Of a stretch of DNA of 64,000 bases, positions 26,091 through 35,652 are shown piece after piece. Where the stretch lies: positions 682,001 through 746,000 of the forward strand of contig NZ_JABMCC010000115.1 in NCBI RefSeq assembly GCF_013359905.1, given 5' to 3'. The notes beneath the pieces were generated by a model. It was not told the origin of the DNA, did no database searches, and was given only the letters and a program-made list of their open reading frames with translations. The first letter of the stretch is position 1; every line of letters starts with the position of its first letter. The DNA is from Paenibacillus taichungensis (lineage in GTDB: Bacteria; Bacillota; Bacilli; Paenibacillales; Paenibacillaceae). Position numbers and translations under genes: made by a program.

Positions 26091-28835
26091 TTGTCGAAAA
26101 AGAGAAGATTTACGATACGCTCCAAAATTCTATTGGGCTATCTAGTGGTTGTGTTGTTATTTGGTGCCGTTTTGCTGGTGTTATCTGCCCAAATTGATGC
26201 ATCGCAGAAGGAAATCGATTTTATCAGCCACCACGACCTGGAAGTGCATAACCTGACCAATGCAATTGAGAAAAATGTTCTGAATATGGAAACAGGACAG
26301 CGGGGATTCATGATCACCGGGGAAGAAAGTTATTTGGAGCCATACAACCAAGCGCTAACCCAGTGGAACTCCAATTATGCCGAACTGTATGAGCTGGTTA
26401 GTGATAACCCATCCCAGCAGATGACTCTGGAAACCATCAAAACACATATTGTCCGCTGGATTGATGTTGCCGGATCAGCCTCGGTGGCCCTAAAGAGACA
26501 AGGAGATCAGGATAAAGTCATTGAATTTTTCCATTCCGATCCAGGGAAAGGCGAAATTGATCTGTTAAGATCCGAGTTCGAGAACTTCCGCAATACAGAG
26601 TTGCGACTGACGGAAAGCCGGGTGACCGAGCTCGCAGCACGAAGCTCCACATTGCTTACCATTATGTATACCTTATGGGCTGCCGTTGCCGGACTATCTG
26701 TTGCTGCAGCGCTCGTCATTTCGGGCAATATCGTCAAGACCCTGCGTGAAGTCAAACATACCATCAGCGACATATCTCAAGGCGGCAATCTCACACAGCG
26801 TATTATTGTCCGTACACAAGATGAGGTCGGTGATTTGGGTAAAGAGACGAACTTATTGCTGGATACGGTACAGGAACAGAATCGACTTAAGGATCAGGTT
26901 GCCAGCATTGCTACACTCTTGCAGAACCCTGCAAGTTTGGAGGGCCTGTCACGGTTGTTCCTAAACCAAGTCGCGATCCTGCTAGAAGCCCCTTATGGCG
27001 TGTTATATGCGATGAAAGAGAACCGTCTCATTCGTGTAGCTGCGTATGCGGCAGATGGAGAGAAAGAGCGTTCCCTCGGTAAAGTATCCGTTGCACCGGG
27101 TGAGGGATTAGTCGGTCAGAGTGCGATTGAGAAGCGAGTTTTGCAGATGAACGACTTGCCTCAAAATTATATTCGCATCTCATCGGGACTTGGTGATGCG
27201 TCAGCTGCATCACTCACGGTAGCCCCGGTGGTATTTGAAGGTAAAACGATAGCTGTAATCGAACTGGCCTCTATGAAGCAGATCGAACCAAAGGAAACAA
27301 AGTTGCTAACCGAACTGATCGAAATCTTCGGCGTCTCGCTTCATTCCACCGTAACACGCATGGAATTACAGCATTTGTATGATGAATCACAGGTGTTGAA
27401 TGAAGAATTGCAGACACAATCGGAGAAATTGCAGGCACAGACCGAAGAAATGGTGTCCCAGACGGAAGAATTACATATGCAGACAGAGGAACTGCACATG
27501 TTGAACGAGCGTCTGGAAATGCAGAAAAATGCGGCTGAGACCTCTGCTAGCGAACTTGCAGAAGTAGCCGATCAGTTACGGACAAGCTCTGGTTATAAGT
27601 CTGAGTTCCTGGCGAATATGTCGCATGAACTGCGTACCCCGCTAAACAGTATGCTAATTCTGTCCGAGATTTTGGCTGAGAACAAACATCAGCACTTAAA
27701 TAGTGAAGAACAGAAATATGCTTCGGTGATCCATGCATCAGGTAAGGACCTGTTGAATCTGATTAACGACATTCTCGACCTTTCCAAAGTGGAGGCTGGG
27801 GAGATGGAAGTGGATTTGGATGATGTCTATCTTGGAACCCTGCCGGAAGCGATGAATCAATATTTCCTGAAAACGGCTGAGCAAAAAGGAATTGATTTCC
27901 GGATTCAGCTTCAAAGCCCTCTGCCGGAAACGATTGTTTCCGACGAGATGCGGTTACACCAGATTTTACGGAATTTGCTATCCAATGCATTTAAATTCAC
28001 CAATGAAGGGGAAGTAGCCTTAACCATCTCCAGAGTGAGTCTGTCCAATCCTGAAACGAACGGAGCAGAGACGGATGTCATAGCCTTCTCGGTTAGTGAT
28101 ACCGGGATTGGCATTGCGGACAGCAAACTGCTGCAGATCTTTGATGCCTTCAAACAGGCGGATGGAGCCACCGCCCGAAAATACGGTGGAACTGGACTGG
28201 GACTGTCGATCTCTCAATCTCTTGCCAATCTGTTGGGAGGATCAATCTCGGCAACTAGTCGCGAAGGACAAGGAAGTGTCTTCACCTTATTCCTCCCACT
28301 TAGAAGGGAAGAGCCTGAGGTTATGCAAAACTCCAGATTGTTCTTGAACGAGGTAGCCGTGACTGCTCCTGAAACAAACAAATTCTCAGGCGAGAATTCA
28401 ACAAACGTCGAGATGTTATTGACGCCACTTGAAGAATCATTATTGAATGGCCGCCAGGTTCTTGTTGTCGATGATGATATTCGAAATGTGTATGCCTTGG
28501 CAAATGCCCTTGAGCAGTATGACATGAAGGTGATTACAGCTCAGAATGGCTACGAGTGTCTGGAGATGTTAGAGAGCGGAGAAGCGAACCCGGATATTAT
28601 CTTGATGGATATCATGATGCCAGAGTTGGATGGATATGAAACTACTCGCCAAATCCGTGAGAGATTAAATCTCAAAAAGCTCCCTATTATTGCTTTGACT
28701 GCCAAAGCCATGAAAGAAGATCGTGATAAATGTATTGCGGCAGGAGCCTCAGATTATATTAGCAAACCGCTCAATATGAAAGAGGTACTGTCCCGGATGA
28801 AATTGTGGCTGAGTCACGAAACATTGGGAATCTGA
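26091..28835 (+). CDS. Orphan hybrid sensor histidine kinase (CHASE3-HAMP-GAF-HisKA-HATPase-REC)
   Basis: A 914-residue protein starting at TTG 26091 behind TTGGAGGT. Order: membrane segment (about 15-35); extracellular CHASE3-like sensor (about 40-180, with MLNMETGQRGFMITGEESYL-type core); second membrane segment (about 190-215); HAMP; GAF (about 270-420); a heptad-like coiled coil of repeated Q-T/S-E-E-L units (about 430-500); HisKA with phospho-acceptor His512 in SHELRTPLN; HATPase with NLLSNAFKF, DTGIGI and GGTGLGLS; and a receiver with acidic pair D794-D795, phospho-acceptor Asp840 (ILMDIMMPE) and Lys in ISKPLN. There is no adjacent response regulator or phosphotransfer gene, so the output is unknown. 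Confidence 0.93.
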   Translation: MSKKRRFTIRSKILLGYLVVVLLFGAVLLVLSAQIDASQKEIDFISHHDLEVHNLTNAIEKNVLNMETGQRGFMITGEESYLEPYNQALTQWNSNYAELYELVSDNPSQQMTLETIKTHIVRWIDVAGSASVALKRQGDQDKVIEFFHSDPGKGEIDLLRSEFENFRNTELRLTESRVTELAARSSTLLTIMYTLWAAVAGLSVAAALVISGNIVKTLREVKHTISDISQGGNLTQRIIVRTQDEVGDLGKETNLLLDTVQEQNRLKDQVASIATLLQNPASLEGLSRLFLNQVAILLEAPYGVLYAMKENRLIRVAAYAADGEKERSLGKVSVAPGEGLVGQSAIEKRVLQMNDLPQNYIRISSGLGDASAASLTVAPVVFEGKTIAVIELASMKQIEPKETKLLTELIEIFGVSLHSTVTRMELQHLYDESQVLNEELQTQSEKLQAQTEEMVSQTEELHMQTEELHMLNERLEMQKNAAETSASELAEVADQLRTSSGYKSEFLANMSHELRTPLNSMLILSEILAENKHQHLNSEEQKYASVIHASGKDLLNLINDILDLSKVEAGEMEVDLDDVYLGTLPEAMNQYFLKTAEQKGIDFRIQLQSPLPETIVSDEMRLHQILRNLLSNAFKFTNEGEVALTISRVSLSNPETNGAETDVIAFSVSDTGIGIADSKLLQIFDAFKQADGATARKYGGTGLGLSISQSLANLLGGSISATSREGQGSVFTLFLPLRREEPEVMQNSRLFLNEVAVTAPETNKFSGENSTNVEMLLTPLEESLLNGRQVLVVDDDIRNVYALANALEQYDMKVITAQNGYECLEMLESGEANPDIILMDIMMPELDGYETTRQIRERLNLKKLPIIALTAKAMKEDRDKCIAAGASDYISKPLNMKEVLSRMKLWLSHETLGI

Positions 28836-28869
28836 TCCTTTCCGTTTGTAATTCAACATGTATCAACTC

Positions 28870-28933
28870 GAAAATAAAACCTATGCCAGTTGCGGAACGA
28901 TTGCTGCAATTGTGTCATGGGTTTTATTTTTTT
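28870..28933 (+). terminator. Rho-independent terminator
   Basis: AAAATAAAACC pairs with GGTTTTATTTT across a long arm with an inner TTGC/GCAA hairpin, followed by TTTC. Confidence 0.75.
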
Positions 28934-29003
28934 CTCATGTAAGCTATTTAAAAGAAAATGATGTTATAATACTTAACAATAATCAAGGTCAATTTCAATA
29001 AAA

Positions 29004-29015
29004 TGGTTAAAACCA
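29004..29015. promoter_or_regulatory. TGGTT-AA-AACCA inverted repeat upstream of pucR
   Basis: Five-base arms with an AA spacer, 34 bases downstream of a TATAAT box at 28965-28970, in the untranslated leader of pucR. It partly matches the TTGGTTAA core reported for PucR boxes in Bacillus. It may be an autoregulatory site. Confidence 0.4.
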
Positions 29016-29091
29016 AGTGTATAACCTTTGTTTAAGTCCAAATAAAGGATATAAACCGCTTTATGCGTTATATATATGGGAGGTAATGTCC

Positions 29092-30714
29092 ATGCAGCTT
29101 ACGGTTAAAGAGGCTTTACAGGTGTACCCGTTGTCTGAGGCCAGATTGGTTGCAGGTGGGGAAGGGACTTCACGGATGATGAAATCCGTTAACGTCATGG
29201 ACGCTCCAGATATAGCGGATTGGATCAAATCCGGAGAATTGCTTTTCACAACCGCATTTATTATGAAAGACAGCGAGACCGATGCACTTCGTTTGATGCG
29301 CCGCCTGAACGAACGTGGTTGTGCCGGATTAGGCATTAAATTGGGCCGTTTCTGGCAGGCCATTCCGCAAGGAATTATCGAGGAAGCAGATCGACTGCGG
29401 TTACCGCTGCTGGAACTGCCGTTCCAGTTTACATTTTCCGACCAAATGAATGCGTTATTCAGGGCTGAACATGAACGCAGCAATCGTTTACTGCACGAGG
29501 TGGTGCAGAAACAGAAAAAATTGATGCACTTTGCATTGCAACAGCAACAGCATCGTAATGTATTTGCCGAACTGGCTACCGTGTTGAATTATCCGCTTGC
29601 GGTTATTGGATCCCGTGGCCATGTACTGTATGGCAGCGAAGGCATTGCGGCAGATGCAGTAGTGCAGGGTTGGCCTTGGAAGTCCGTCATGCACCGAGTG
29701 AAATGGAATCAGGCAAGCTGCCACCGGGTACCAATCAAGCAGAATGATGAAGAATACGGATTTTTGCTCGTCTTTACAGACTCGGCGCTGTCACTTAGAG
29801 CGGAGGAAGAATTGTTTCAGCAGGCTGCGGATGTCCTGGCATTCTATATGGATATGACCTATCGTGAACACATTAACCCCACCGTTCAGGATGAGATGCG
29901 TACGCTGTTAACCCAATATCTAGATAACAAAATGACGGTAGATGAACTCACCAAGCTCAGCGAAAATAAAGGGGTTCATTTGTTCCAGGGGACCTATCAA
30001 TGTGTGTTGATCACACTGGAACCGTCTGTTTTTGCAGAAGGAAAGCTGCTGAAGCAGATCCACCGCGAGTTGCAGTACAACCCACTTATGCAGTTCACAG
30101 CCTCACAGCATTTTCAGATTGAAGATGGCATACTATCCATCTATACCTGTCCAACAGGGCGGGATTATGGAGAGGAATTATCAGCATTCCTGCTGAATCG
30201 GTTCGGTGATGTTCTTGCAGCACAGGAAGCCAAGGGAGCACCTGCACCGCGGTTTTGGATCAGCAAAATGAAGCATGAACCGAAGTCACTGCGCGAGGCC
30301 TATCAGGAATGTCTGGATACCCGTCAACTGGCTCGCCGATTCGGTATGAAAGATCGGGCTCTCCAGTTCGAGATGCTGGAATTCGCCTATGTATTCCAAC
30401 ATGTTCCGGATAACATCATGGAGAATTATTGCAATAAAGTACTTGAGCCTTTACTGGCGAGGGACGGCGATCCCAATCAGGTACTAATGAATACGTTGGA
30501 ATCTTTTATCGAGAATGATGGACTTATTAACGAAGCTGCGAAGCAGCTGTTTGTGCATCGGAACACCGTTACCTATCGAATGGAGAAAATCGGAAGTTTG
30601 CTGCAAATGGACTTTAAGAAGACTAATGATCTGCTAAAACTAAAGCTGGTGTTCACCTTCCGCAAGTTTGTGCGGGATAAAACCTCGGCAAGACCTCATT
30701 CGCATAATCATTAA
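29092..30714 (+). CDS. pucR: PucR-family transcriptional regulator of purine catabolism
   Basis: A 540-residue regulator. The N-terminal PucR domain (PF07905 type, about residues 1-125) includes MKSVNVMDAPDIADWIKSGELLFTTAF. A middle region of CdaR/GGDEF-like character follows (about 290-400). The C-terminal PucR helix-turn-helix is NTLESFIENDGLINEAAKQLFVHRNTVTYRMEKI. In Bacillus PucR senses purine breakdown products such as allantoin and activates the puc operons. The start ATG 29092 is nine bases from GGGAGG; an ATG six bases earlier is too close to that site. It stands just upstream of pucL, has its own terminator and is read in the same direction as the pathway genes. Confidence 0.92.
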   Translation: MQLTVKEALQVYPLSEARLVAGGEGTSRMMKSVNVMDAPDIADWIKSGELLFTTAFIMKDSETDALRLMRRLNERGCAGLGIKLGRFWQAIPQGIIEEADRLRLPLLELPFQFTFSDQMNALFRAEHERSNRLLHEVVQKQKKLMHFALQQQQHRNVFAELATVLNYPLAVIGSRGHVLYGSEGIAADAVVQGWPWKSVMHRVKWNQASCHRVPIKQNDEEYGFLLVFTDSALSLRAEEELFQQAADVLAFYMDMTYREHINPTVQDEMRTLLTQYLDNKMTVDELTKLSENKGVHLFQGTYQCVLITLEPSVFAEGKLLKQIHRELQYNPLMQFTASQHFQIEDGILSIYTCPTGRDYGEELSAFLLNRFGDVLAAQEAKGAPAPRFWISKMKHEPKSLREAYQECLDTRQLARRFGMKDRALQFEMLEFAYVFQHVPDNIMENYCNKVLEPLLARDGDPNQVLMNTLESFIENDGLINEAAKQLFVHRNTVTYRMEKIGSLLQMDFKKTNDLLKLKLVFTFRKFVRDKTSARPHSHNH

Positions 30715-30808
30715 TCCGACGGCAGGCCCAATTAATAAGTAGATAATGATCTTAACCCTTATTCCGAACAAGGTTTGTGCAGCATGACAATGAAGCAAAC
30801 GTGTCAGA

Positions 30809-30846
30809 TAAAACCGTATTTCCCTTGAGGAAGTGCGGTTTTTTTG
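30809..30846 (+). terminator. Rho-independent terminator after pucR
   Basis: AAAACCGTATTTCC pairs with GGAAGTGCGGTTTT (two wobbles), followed by a run of T. This separates pucR from the pucL operon. Confidence 0.88.
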
Positions 30847-30896
30847 CGCTTTTCATTACATTTGAACAATCAATTCCCGTGCACTACTAACAAATC

Positions 30897-30920
30897 ACAT
30901 AACTGATGTTATGTTATATT
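30897..30920 (+). promoter_or_regulatory. Palindrome next to a -10 box upstream of pucL
   Basis: ACATAAC (30897-30903), spacer TGAT, GTTATGT (30908-30914): a perfect 7-base inverted repeat. TATATT, a possible -10 box, follows at 30915-30920. No consensus -35 is present at the right distance, as expected for an activator-dependent promoter. PucR is the obvious candidate. Confidence 0.5.
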
Positions 30921-31006
30921 ACAAAATTGCGTAAATATTGTTGTCGCAGTACGATGAGGCACTTAAAATGAAGAACAACATTCCACAGAAGACCGGAGGT
31001 TCTAAC

Positions 31007-32512
31007 ATGGGCGATTTCATTAAACTCGTTAACAGCTGGTCTATTACACAGTTCGTGCATACGTTTGGCGGACTATTCGAAGAATCACCTTGGGTGGCGG
31101 AGCGTTCTTGGCCTTCAAGACCATTCGACTCTTTTGAACACATGATGAATGTGATGAAAAACGTAGTTCAGACATCCGATGAAAGGGTCAAGTTGCAGTT
31201 GCTTTGCAATCACCCGGATCTCGGTGCACGAATCAGCATGAGCAGCAATTCCGTTCAGGAACAGGCTGGTGCAGGGCTTAATTCACTTTCGGCGGAGCAA
31301 TATAACGAGCTTAGTAAATTAAATAAAGAATATACAATCCAATTCGGCTTTCCTTTTATATTGGCCGTGAAAGGTCACACAGCACAGTCCATCTTGGAGT
31401 CCATGCGGAACCGCAATAGGAGAGGAAGAGAGGAAGAATTCCAGACCGCCTTGAAGGAAGTGTTCAAGATCGCTTCTATTCGATTGGAGCAGTGGCTGGT
31501 ACAGGTTGGTCATGAAGATGAATTTGGATGTAAGCCATCCGAAGTAAAGCAGCGGACCATGTATTACGGCAAAGGTGATGTATGGATGTACCGCTCATAC
31601 GCCAAACCCTTGACGGGTATTCAGGCCATACCGGAATCTCCATTTACCGGACGCAATAATATCCTGTTCGGATTAAACATTAAAGTAGCCGTGCAAAGCG
31701 ACGAATTTCTGCCTTCTTTTATCGAAGGAGATAATTCTCTCGTCGTTGCAACGGATTCAATGAAGAATTTCATCCTGAAACATGCTGCGGATTACTACGG
31801 AGCTACGGTGGAAGGTTTTCTCGCTTACGTCAGTCGACGTTTTCTGGAGACATATCCGCATATGACCAAAGTGCAAATGACGGCAGATCAGATTCCTTTT
31901 GAAGATGTGCTTGTTCGCAGAGAAGGAAGCCTTCGTGCAAGTGAGCTGGTATTCCGTTATTCCCAGAATGATCGGGCGACAGCTGCACTTGAAGCGCAGC
32001 GAAAAGGAAATCAGGTTGAACTGAGCAATCATTTCAGTGGTGTCGCAGATATCAGGCTGATTAAGGTCAAAGGCAGTGAATTTGCCGGTTTCGTCAAGGA
32101 TGAGTACACGACCTTACCTGAGACATGGGATCGTCCACTGTTCATTTTCCTGAATATCAATTGGCGTTACGAAGACCCGAGAGATGGCATGGATGATCAG
32201 CGCGGACGTTATGTAGCGGCGGAGCAGGTGAGAGATGTAGCTGCTGCCGTATTCCATGCGTGTCGTTCGGCATCCATTCAGCATCTGATTTATCAGATTG
32301 GACTTAGGCTCTTGCGTCGATTTGGACAGCTTAGTGAGGTTTCATTCGAATCCAACAATCGGACATGGGAAACGGTGCTGGAGGAAGTAAAAGAAGGAGA
32401 AGGTAAAGTATTTACCGAGGCCAGACCTGCTTATGGGTTTCAGGGCTTCTCAATGACAAGGGATGATCTAGAGGATGACCATTGGGGCTCAAAGAAAGAA
32501 AGGGAGGCATGA
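31007..32512 (+). CDS. pucL: Bifunctional OHCU decarboxylase / urate oxidase
   Basis: A 501-residue two-domain protein. Residues 1 to about 165 are OHCU decarboxylase (WVAERSWPSRPFDSFEHM, and the C-terminal QFGFPFILAVKGH motif). Residues of about 175-495 are uricase (YYGKGDVWMYRSYAKPLTGIQ, TGRNNILFGLNI, LVATDSMKN and the end FNINWRY-type strand). Uricase oxidises urate to 5-hydroxyisourate; the decarboxylase acts two steps later and yields S-allantoin. The hydrolase for the middle step is the next gene. The same fusion is known as PucL of Bacillus subtilis. The start ATG 31007 is seven bases after CGGAGGT. It overlaps pucM by four bases. Confidence 0.95.
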   Translation: MGDFIKLVNSWSITQFVHTFGGLFEESPWVAERSWPSRPFDSFEHMMNVMKNVVQTSDERVKLQLLCNHPDLGARISMSSNSVQEQAGAGLNSLSAEQYNELSKLNKEYTIQFGFPFILAVKGHTAQSILESMRNRNRRGREEEFQTALKEVFKIASIRLEQWLVQVGHEDEFGCKPSEVKQRTMYYGKGDVWMYRSYAKPLTGIQAIPESPFTGRNNILFGLNIKVAVQSDEFLPSFIEGDNSLVVATDSMKNFILKHAADYYGATVEGFLAYVSRRFLETYPHMTKVQMTADQIPFEDVLVRREGSLRASELVFRYSQNDRATAALEAQRKGNQVELSNHFSGVADIRLIKVKGSEFAGFVKDEYTTLPETWDRPLFIFLNINWRYEDPRDGMDDQRGRYVAAEQVRDVAAAVFHACRSASIQHLIYQIGLRLLRRFGQLSEVSFESNNRTWETVLEEVKEGEGKVFTEARPAYGFQGFSMTRDDLEDDHWGSKKEREA

Positions 32513-32889
32513 TGTCGGTGGCTGGTGGACGGATTACTACGCATGTGCTGGATACTTCCAAGGGCGTTCCGGCCGCAGGTGTGCGGATTGAACTTTTTGT
32601 ATTGCATAGGGATGGCGAGAAGGAAAACAAAATGAAAGTTGCTGAATCGGTGACTAATAGCGATGGGCGTCTGGATGCACCGTTGCTTGAAGGAGGGAAG
32701 CTTGAGCAAGCGGTCTATGAGCTTCAGTTCAACGTTGAGGGTTATTACGCACAGCGATCTCTTGAAGAATTGGGGCAGGCATTATGGACGGTTGTACCGA
32801 TTCGGATTGCCGTTTCCGATGCTGCAAGTCACTACCACATTCCTTTGTTGATTGCGCCAGGAGGTTACAGTACATACCGGGGAAGCTGA
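32509..32889 (+). CDS. pucM: 5-hydroxyisourate hydrolase (transthyretin-like)
   Basis: A 126-residue protein with the HIUase features: ITTHVLDTSKGVPAAGVRI near the N-terminus, PLLEGG in the middle, HYHIPLL, and the family's C-terminal YSTYRGS. The His and Arg residues of the active site are present. It hydrolyses 5-hydroxyisourate to OHCU, between the two activities of PucL. The ATG at 32509 overlaps the pucL stop (ATGA); ATG 32512 is equally possible because AGGGAGG at 32501-32507 is close to both. The tight linkage to pucL keeps the three consecutive steps together. Confidence 0.94.
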   Translation: MMSVAGGRITTHVLDTSKGVPAAGVRIELFVLHRDGEKENKMKVAESVTNSDGRLDAPLLEGGKLEQAVYELQFNVEGYYAQRSLEELGQALWTVVPIRIAVSDAASHYHIPLLIAPGGYSTYRGS

Positions 32890-32929
32890 AATATACGAAT
32901 CCGGTTCTGATCAGGGGAGGGTCATCCAT

Positions 32930-34336
32930 ATGACAAGATTAGACACGATCATCCGGGGGGCCCGGGTTGTATTGAGAGATAGCGTGGAAGAGCTGGATAT
33001 TGGGATTACTGGTGAAAAAATATCAGCTTTGTCCTCACACCTGGTGGGTGATGAAGATACTGAAATAATAGAAGCAATTGGCCTCACAGTGATGCCAGGG
33101 GCAGTGGACATCCATGTTCACTTCAATGAACCCGGACTGGCGAACTGGGAGGGATTTAAGTCGGGATCAGCATCATTGGCTGCTGGTGGAATTACGACGT
33201 ATGTCGATATGCCGCTTAATGGTGTCCCCCCAACGATTAGACCGGAGGCTTGGGAGTCGAAAATGAAAGCAGCCAACGGTCAATCCTATGTTGATTATGC
33301 GTTCTGGGGAGGACTTGTTCCCGGCAATCGGGCCGAGCTTGCACCTTTGACCGATATGGGTGCGGCGGGTTTCAAGGCATTTATGTCCGAACCTGGCGGA
33401 GAAGGGGAAGACATCTTCGCCAGAGCGGATGACGATACACTTTTGAATGGCATGTACGAGATCGCAAAACTAAACCGTGTGCTGGCGCTTCATGCCGAAG
33501 ACGAGACGATGGTTGCTGAACTGGGAGCCAGAAGTATTGCAGATGGACGAATTGGCCCGATGGATTACTTGCAATCTCGCCCAGCAGAAGCAGAGGTTCA
33601 GGCGGTGTCACGAGCACTGCAATATGGGGAGCAAACCGGATGTGCACTGCATTTTGTTCATATCAGTACACGGGAAGCGCTTGATCTGATTGCAGAGGCA
33701 AAACAGCGCGGGTTGGATGTAACTTCTGAAACATGTCCCCATTACCTGACTCTGACAGAGGAGGATGTTGTCCGGTTGGGAGCTGTAGCGAAGTGTGCGC
33801 CACCTTTGCGAAGTATGGCTGAGCAAAATCGGTTATGGGATGCGCTGGGAGCAGGTCTGATTGATGTTATCGCATCCGACCACTCACCCTGTCCGCCATC
33901 GATGAAACAATCTGATAATTTCTTTGAAATCTGGGGTGGCATCTCGGGTGCGCAAAGCACGCTGCTGCTCATGTTGGAGGAAGGACATCTTCAGCGAAAT
34001 GTAGCCCTTCCGCTACTCGGAAAAGTTCTGGCTCTGCAACCTGCAAGAAGACTTGGGTTGGAGAGTAAAGGTGAGATAGCCATCGGCAAGGATGCGGATC
34101 TGGTACTAATTGATTGGGAGAAGAGTGCAACCTTAAATACGGATGATCTGCACTACACACATAAACAGAGTCCTTATGTGGGACGCACGTTTTCCTCCAG
34201 CATTGTAGATGTGTTCTGCCGGGGCACACGAATATACAGTTCAAAAACAGGATTATCGGATGAACCTTTAGGACGGTTTATCCGGGCTAACTCATCTGTT
34301 CCGGTTGGTGTTGAAGGAACGGAGGGGGTGTCATGA
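32930..34336 (+). CDS. pucH: Allantoinase
   Basis: A 468-residue cyclic amidohydrolase. It has the metal-binding GAVDIHVHFNEPG motif, a carbamylated-Lys region (AAGFKAFMS), His ligands in LALHAEDETM and ALHFVHISTREA, and Asp in IASDHSPCP. It opens the allantoin ring to allantoate. The start ATG 32930 is eight bases from GGGGAGGG, and an upstream extension that overlaps pucM is rejected. It overlaps pucF by four bases (ATGA). The neighbours rule out dihydropyrimidinase or dihydroorotase as the better name. Confidence 0.94.
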   Translation: MTRLDTIIRGARVVLRDSVEELDIGITGEKISALSSHLVGDEDTEIIEAIGLTVMPGAVDIHVHFNEPGLANWEGFKSGSASLAAGGITTYVDMPLNGVPPTIRPEAWESKMKAANGQSYVDYAFWGGLVPGNRAELAPLTDMGAAGFKAFMSEPGGEGEDIFARADDDTLLNGMYEIAKLNRVLALHAEDETMVAELGARSIADGRIGPMDYLQSRPAEAEVQAVSRALQYGEQTGCALHFVHISTREALDLIAEAKQRGLDVTSETCPHYLTLTEEDVVRLGAVAKCAPPLRSMAEQNRLWDALGAGLIDVIASDHSPCPPSMKQSDNFFEIWGGISGAQSTLLLMLEEGHLQRNVALPLLGKVLALQPARRLGLESKGEIAIGKDADLVLIDWEKSATLNTDDLHYTHKQSPYVGRTFSSSIVDVFCRGTRIYSSKTGLSDEPLGRFIRANSSVPVGVEGTEGVS

Positions 34337-35646
34337 ACGACGTTGAAGGACACACATCTTCTGGAACGAAACGTTCCACCCAGCCTTTGCCGCAATTGGA
34401 GCAGGTGGAGATGAAAGGCATGCTTGAATGGTTATCCGCCTATGGCGCTGATGCCCAGGGTGGTGTCACACGTCTATTGTACGACCAAGCATGGTGTGAG
34501 GCACAGCATGCGCTTGCGGCAAAAATGCAGGAGAAAGGGTTAGCTCCTGAATTCGATCAATCGGGCAACCTGTATGGAACTCTGCACGGTAGAGGTATGG
34601 GTTCAGAAGTGGGAAAAGGAATGGAAGAGGCACCGATTGTTACGGGGTCCCATATCGATACTGTGGTGCATGGTGGAAAGTATGACGGCGCATATGGCGT
34701 AGTTGCGGGAGTGCTCGCGCTAGAGTATCTGAAAAAAAATTTTGGGGTACCCAAACGAACGCTTCAAGTCGTGTCCTTATGTGAGGAAGAAGGTAGTCGA
34801 TTCCCCTTCGCTTATTGGGGATCACGGAGTATAACGGGGGTAAGCGGGCTGGAAGAAGTTCAATATTTGAAGGATCAGGAAGGCATTACCTTTGCACAGG
34901 CAATACATGATGCAGGCTTTGGACCAGATAGTAGCTATAGAACGGCTTCACAAACATACGGTGCGTTTATAGAACTTCATATCGAGCAAGGCCAGGTCCT
35001 TGAACGATTGGGCCATTCGATCGGTATTGTATCGAATATTGCAGGCCAGAAACGCTTTAGCATTACAGTAAGTGGCGTAGCTAATCATGCCGGAACTACA
35101 CCGATGGCCTGGCGCAAGGATGCACTTGCAGGTGCAGCCGAAATGATTACAGCCGTAAGAAACATTGCGCTTGAAGCGGGAGAACCACTTGTAGCCACAG
35201 TGGGACGAATAACAGCCGATCCGGGTGTGGGTAACGTCGTTGCATCCCGGGCCGAATTCTCGCTCGATATCCGGCATATCAGGCAAGAGAGCATTGATGG
35301 ATGCTGGCACAATATGCTACAGGAATTTAGCAGAATCGCAGCCGAGCAACAGCTCGGACTGAACTGGGAGGAGCACTTGTCTGTCATACCTATTCCGATG
35401 AACGAACAGATTACGTCAGACATTCGTGATATTTGTGAAGTGGAGCAATTATCCTATATGCACTTGCCAAGCGGCGCAGGACATGATTCGCAGATCTTTC
35501 AGCCGGCTTGTCCTACAGCGATGATCTTTGTACCAAGCCAAGATGGCATTAGCCATAATCCCCTTGAATATACAGCTGAAGAGGACCTGATGAAAGGTTT
35601 CCGGGTTCTGGTTCAGTTACTCTATAAATACGGTTACGGGAGTTGA
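34333..35646 (+). CDS. pucF: Allantoate amidohydrolase (M20 peptidase family)
   Basis: A 437-residue M20-family amidase. The metal-site motifs are GSHIDTVVHGGKYDGAYGV (His and bridging Asp), EEEGSRFPFAYWGSR (Glu pair), HIEQGQVLE and the late His in DGISHNPLEYT. The dimerisation-domain HAGTTPMAWRKDALAGAAE is characteristic of allantoate amidohydrolase and N-carbamoyl amino acid hydrolases. It converts allantoate to ureidoglycine, carbon dioxide and ammonia. Its place directly after allantoinase and before pucG settles the function. The start overlaps the pucH stop. Confidence 0.94.
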   Translation: MNDVEGHTSSGTKRSTQPLPQLEQVEMKGMLEWLSAYGADAQGGVTRLLYDQAWCEAQHALAAKMQEKGLAPEFDQSGNLYGTLHGRGMGSEVGKGMEEAPIVTGSHIDTVVHGGKYDGAYGVVAGVLALEYLKKNFGVPKRTLQVVSLCEEEGSRFPFAYWGSRSITGVSGLEEVQYLKDQEGITFAQAIHDAGFGPDSSYRTASQTYGAFIELHIEQGQVLERLGHSIGIVSNIAGQKRFSITVSGVANHAGTTPMAWRKDALAGAAEMITAVRNIALEAGEPLVATVGRITADPGVGNVVASRAEFSLDIRHIRQESIDGCWHNMLQEFSRIAAEQQLGLNWEEHLSVIPIPMNEQITSDIRDICEVEQLSYMHLPSGAGHDSQIFQPACPTAMIFVPSQDGISHNPLEYTAEEDLMKGFRVLVQLLYKYGYGS

Positions 35647-35652
35647 GTGAAG

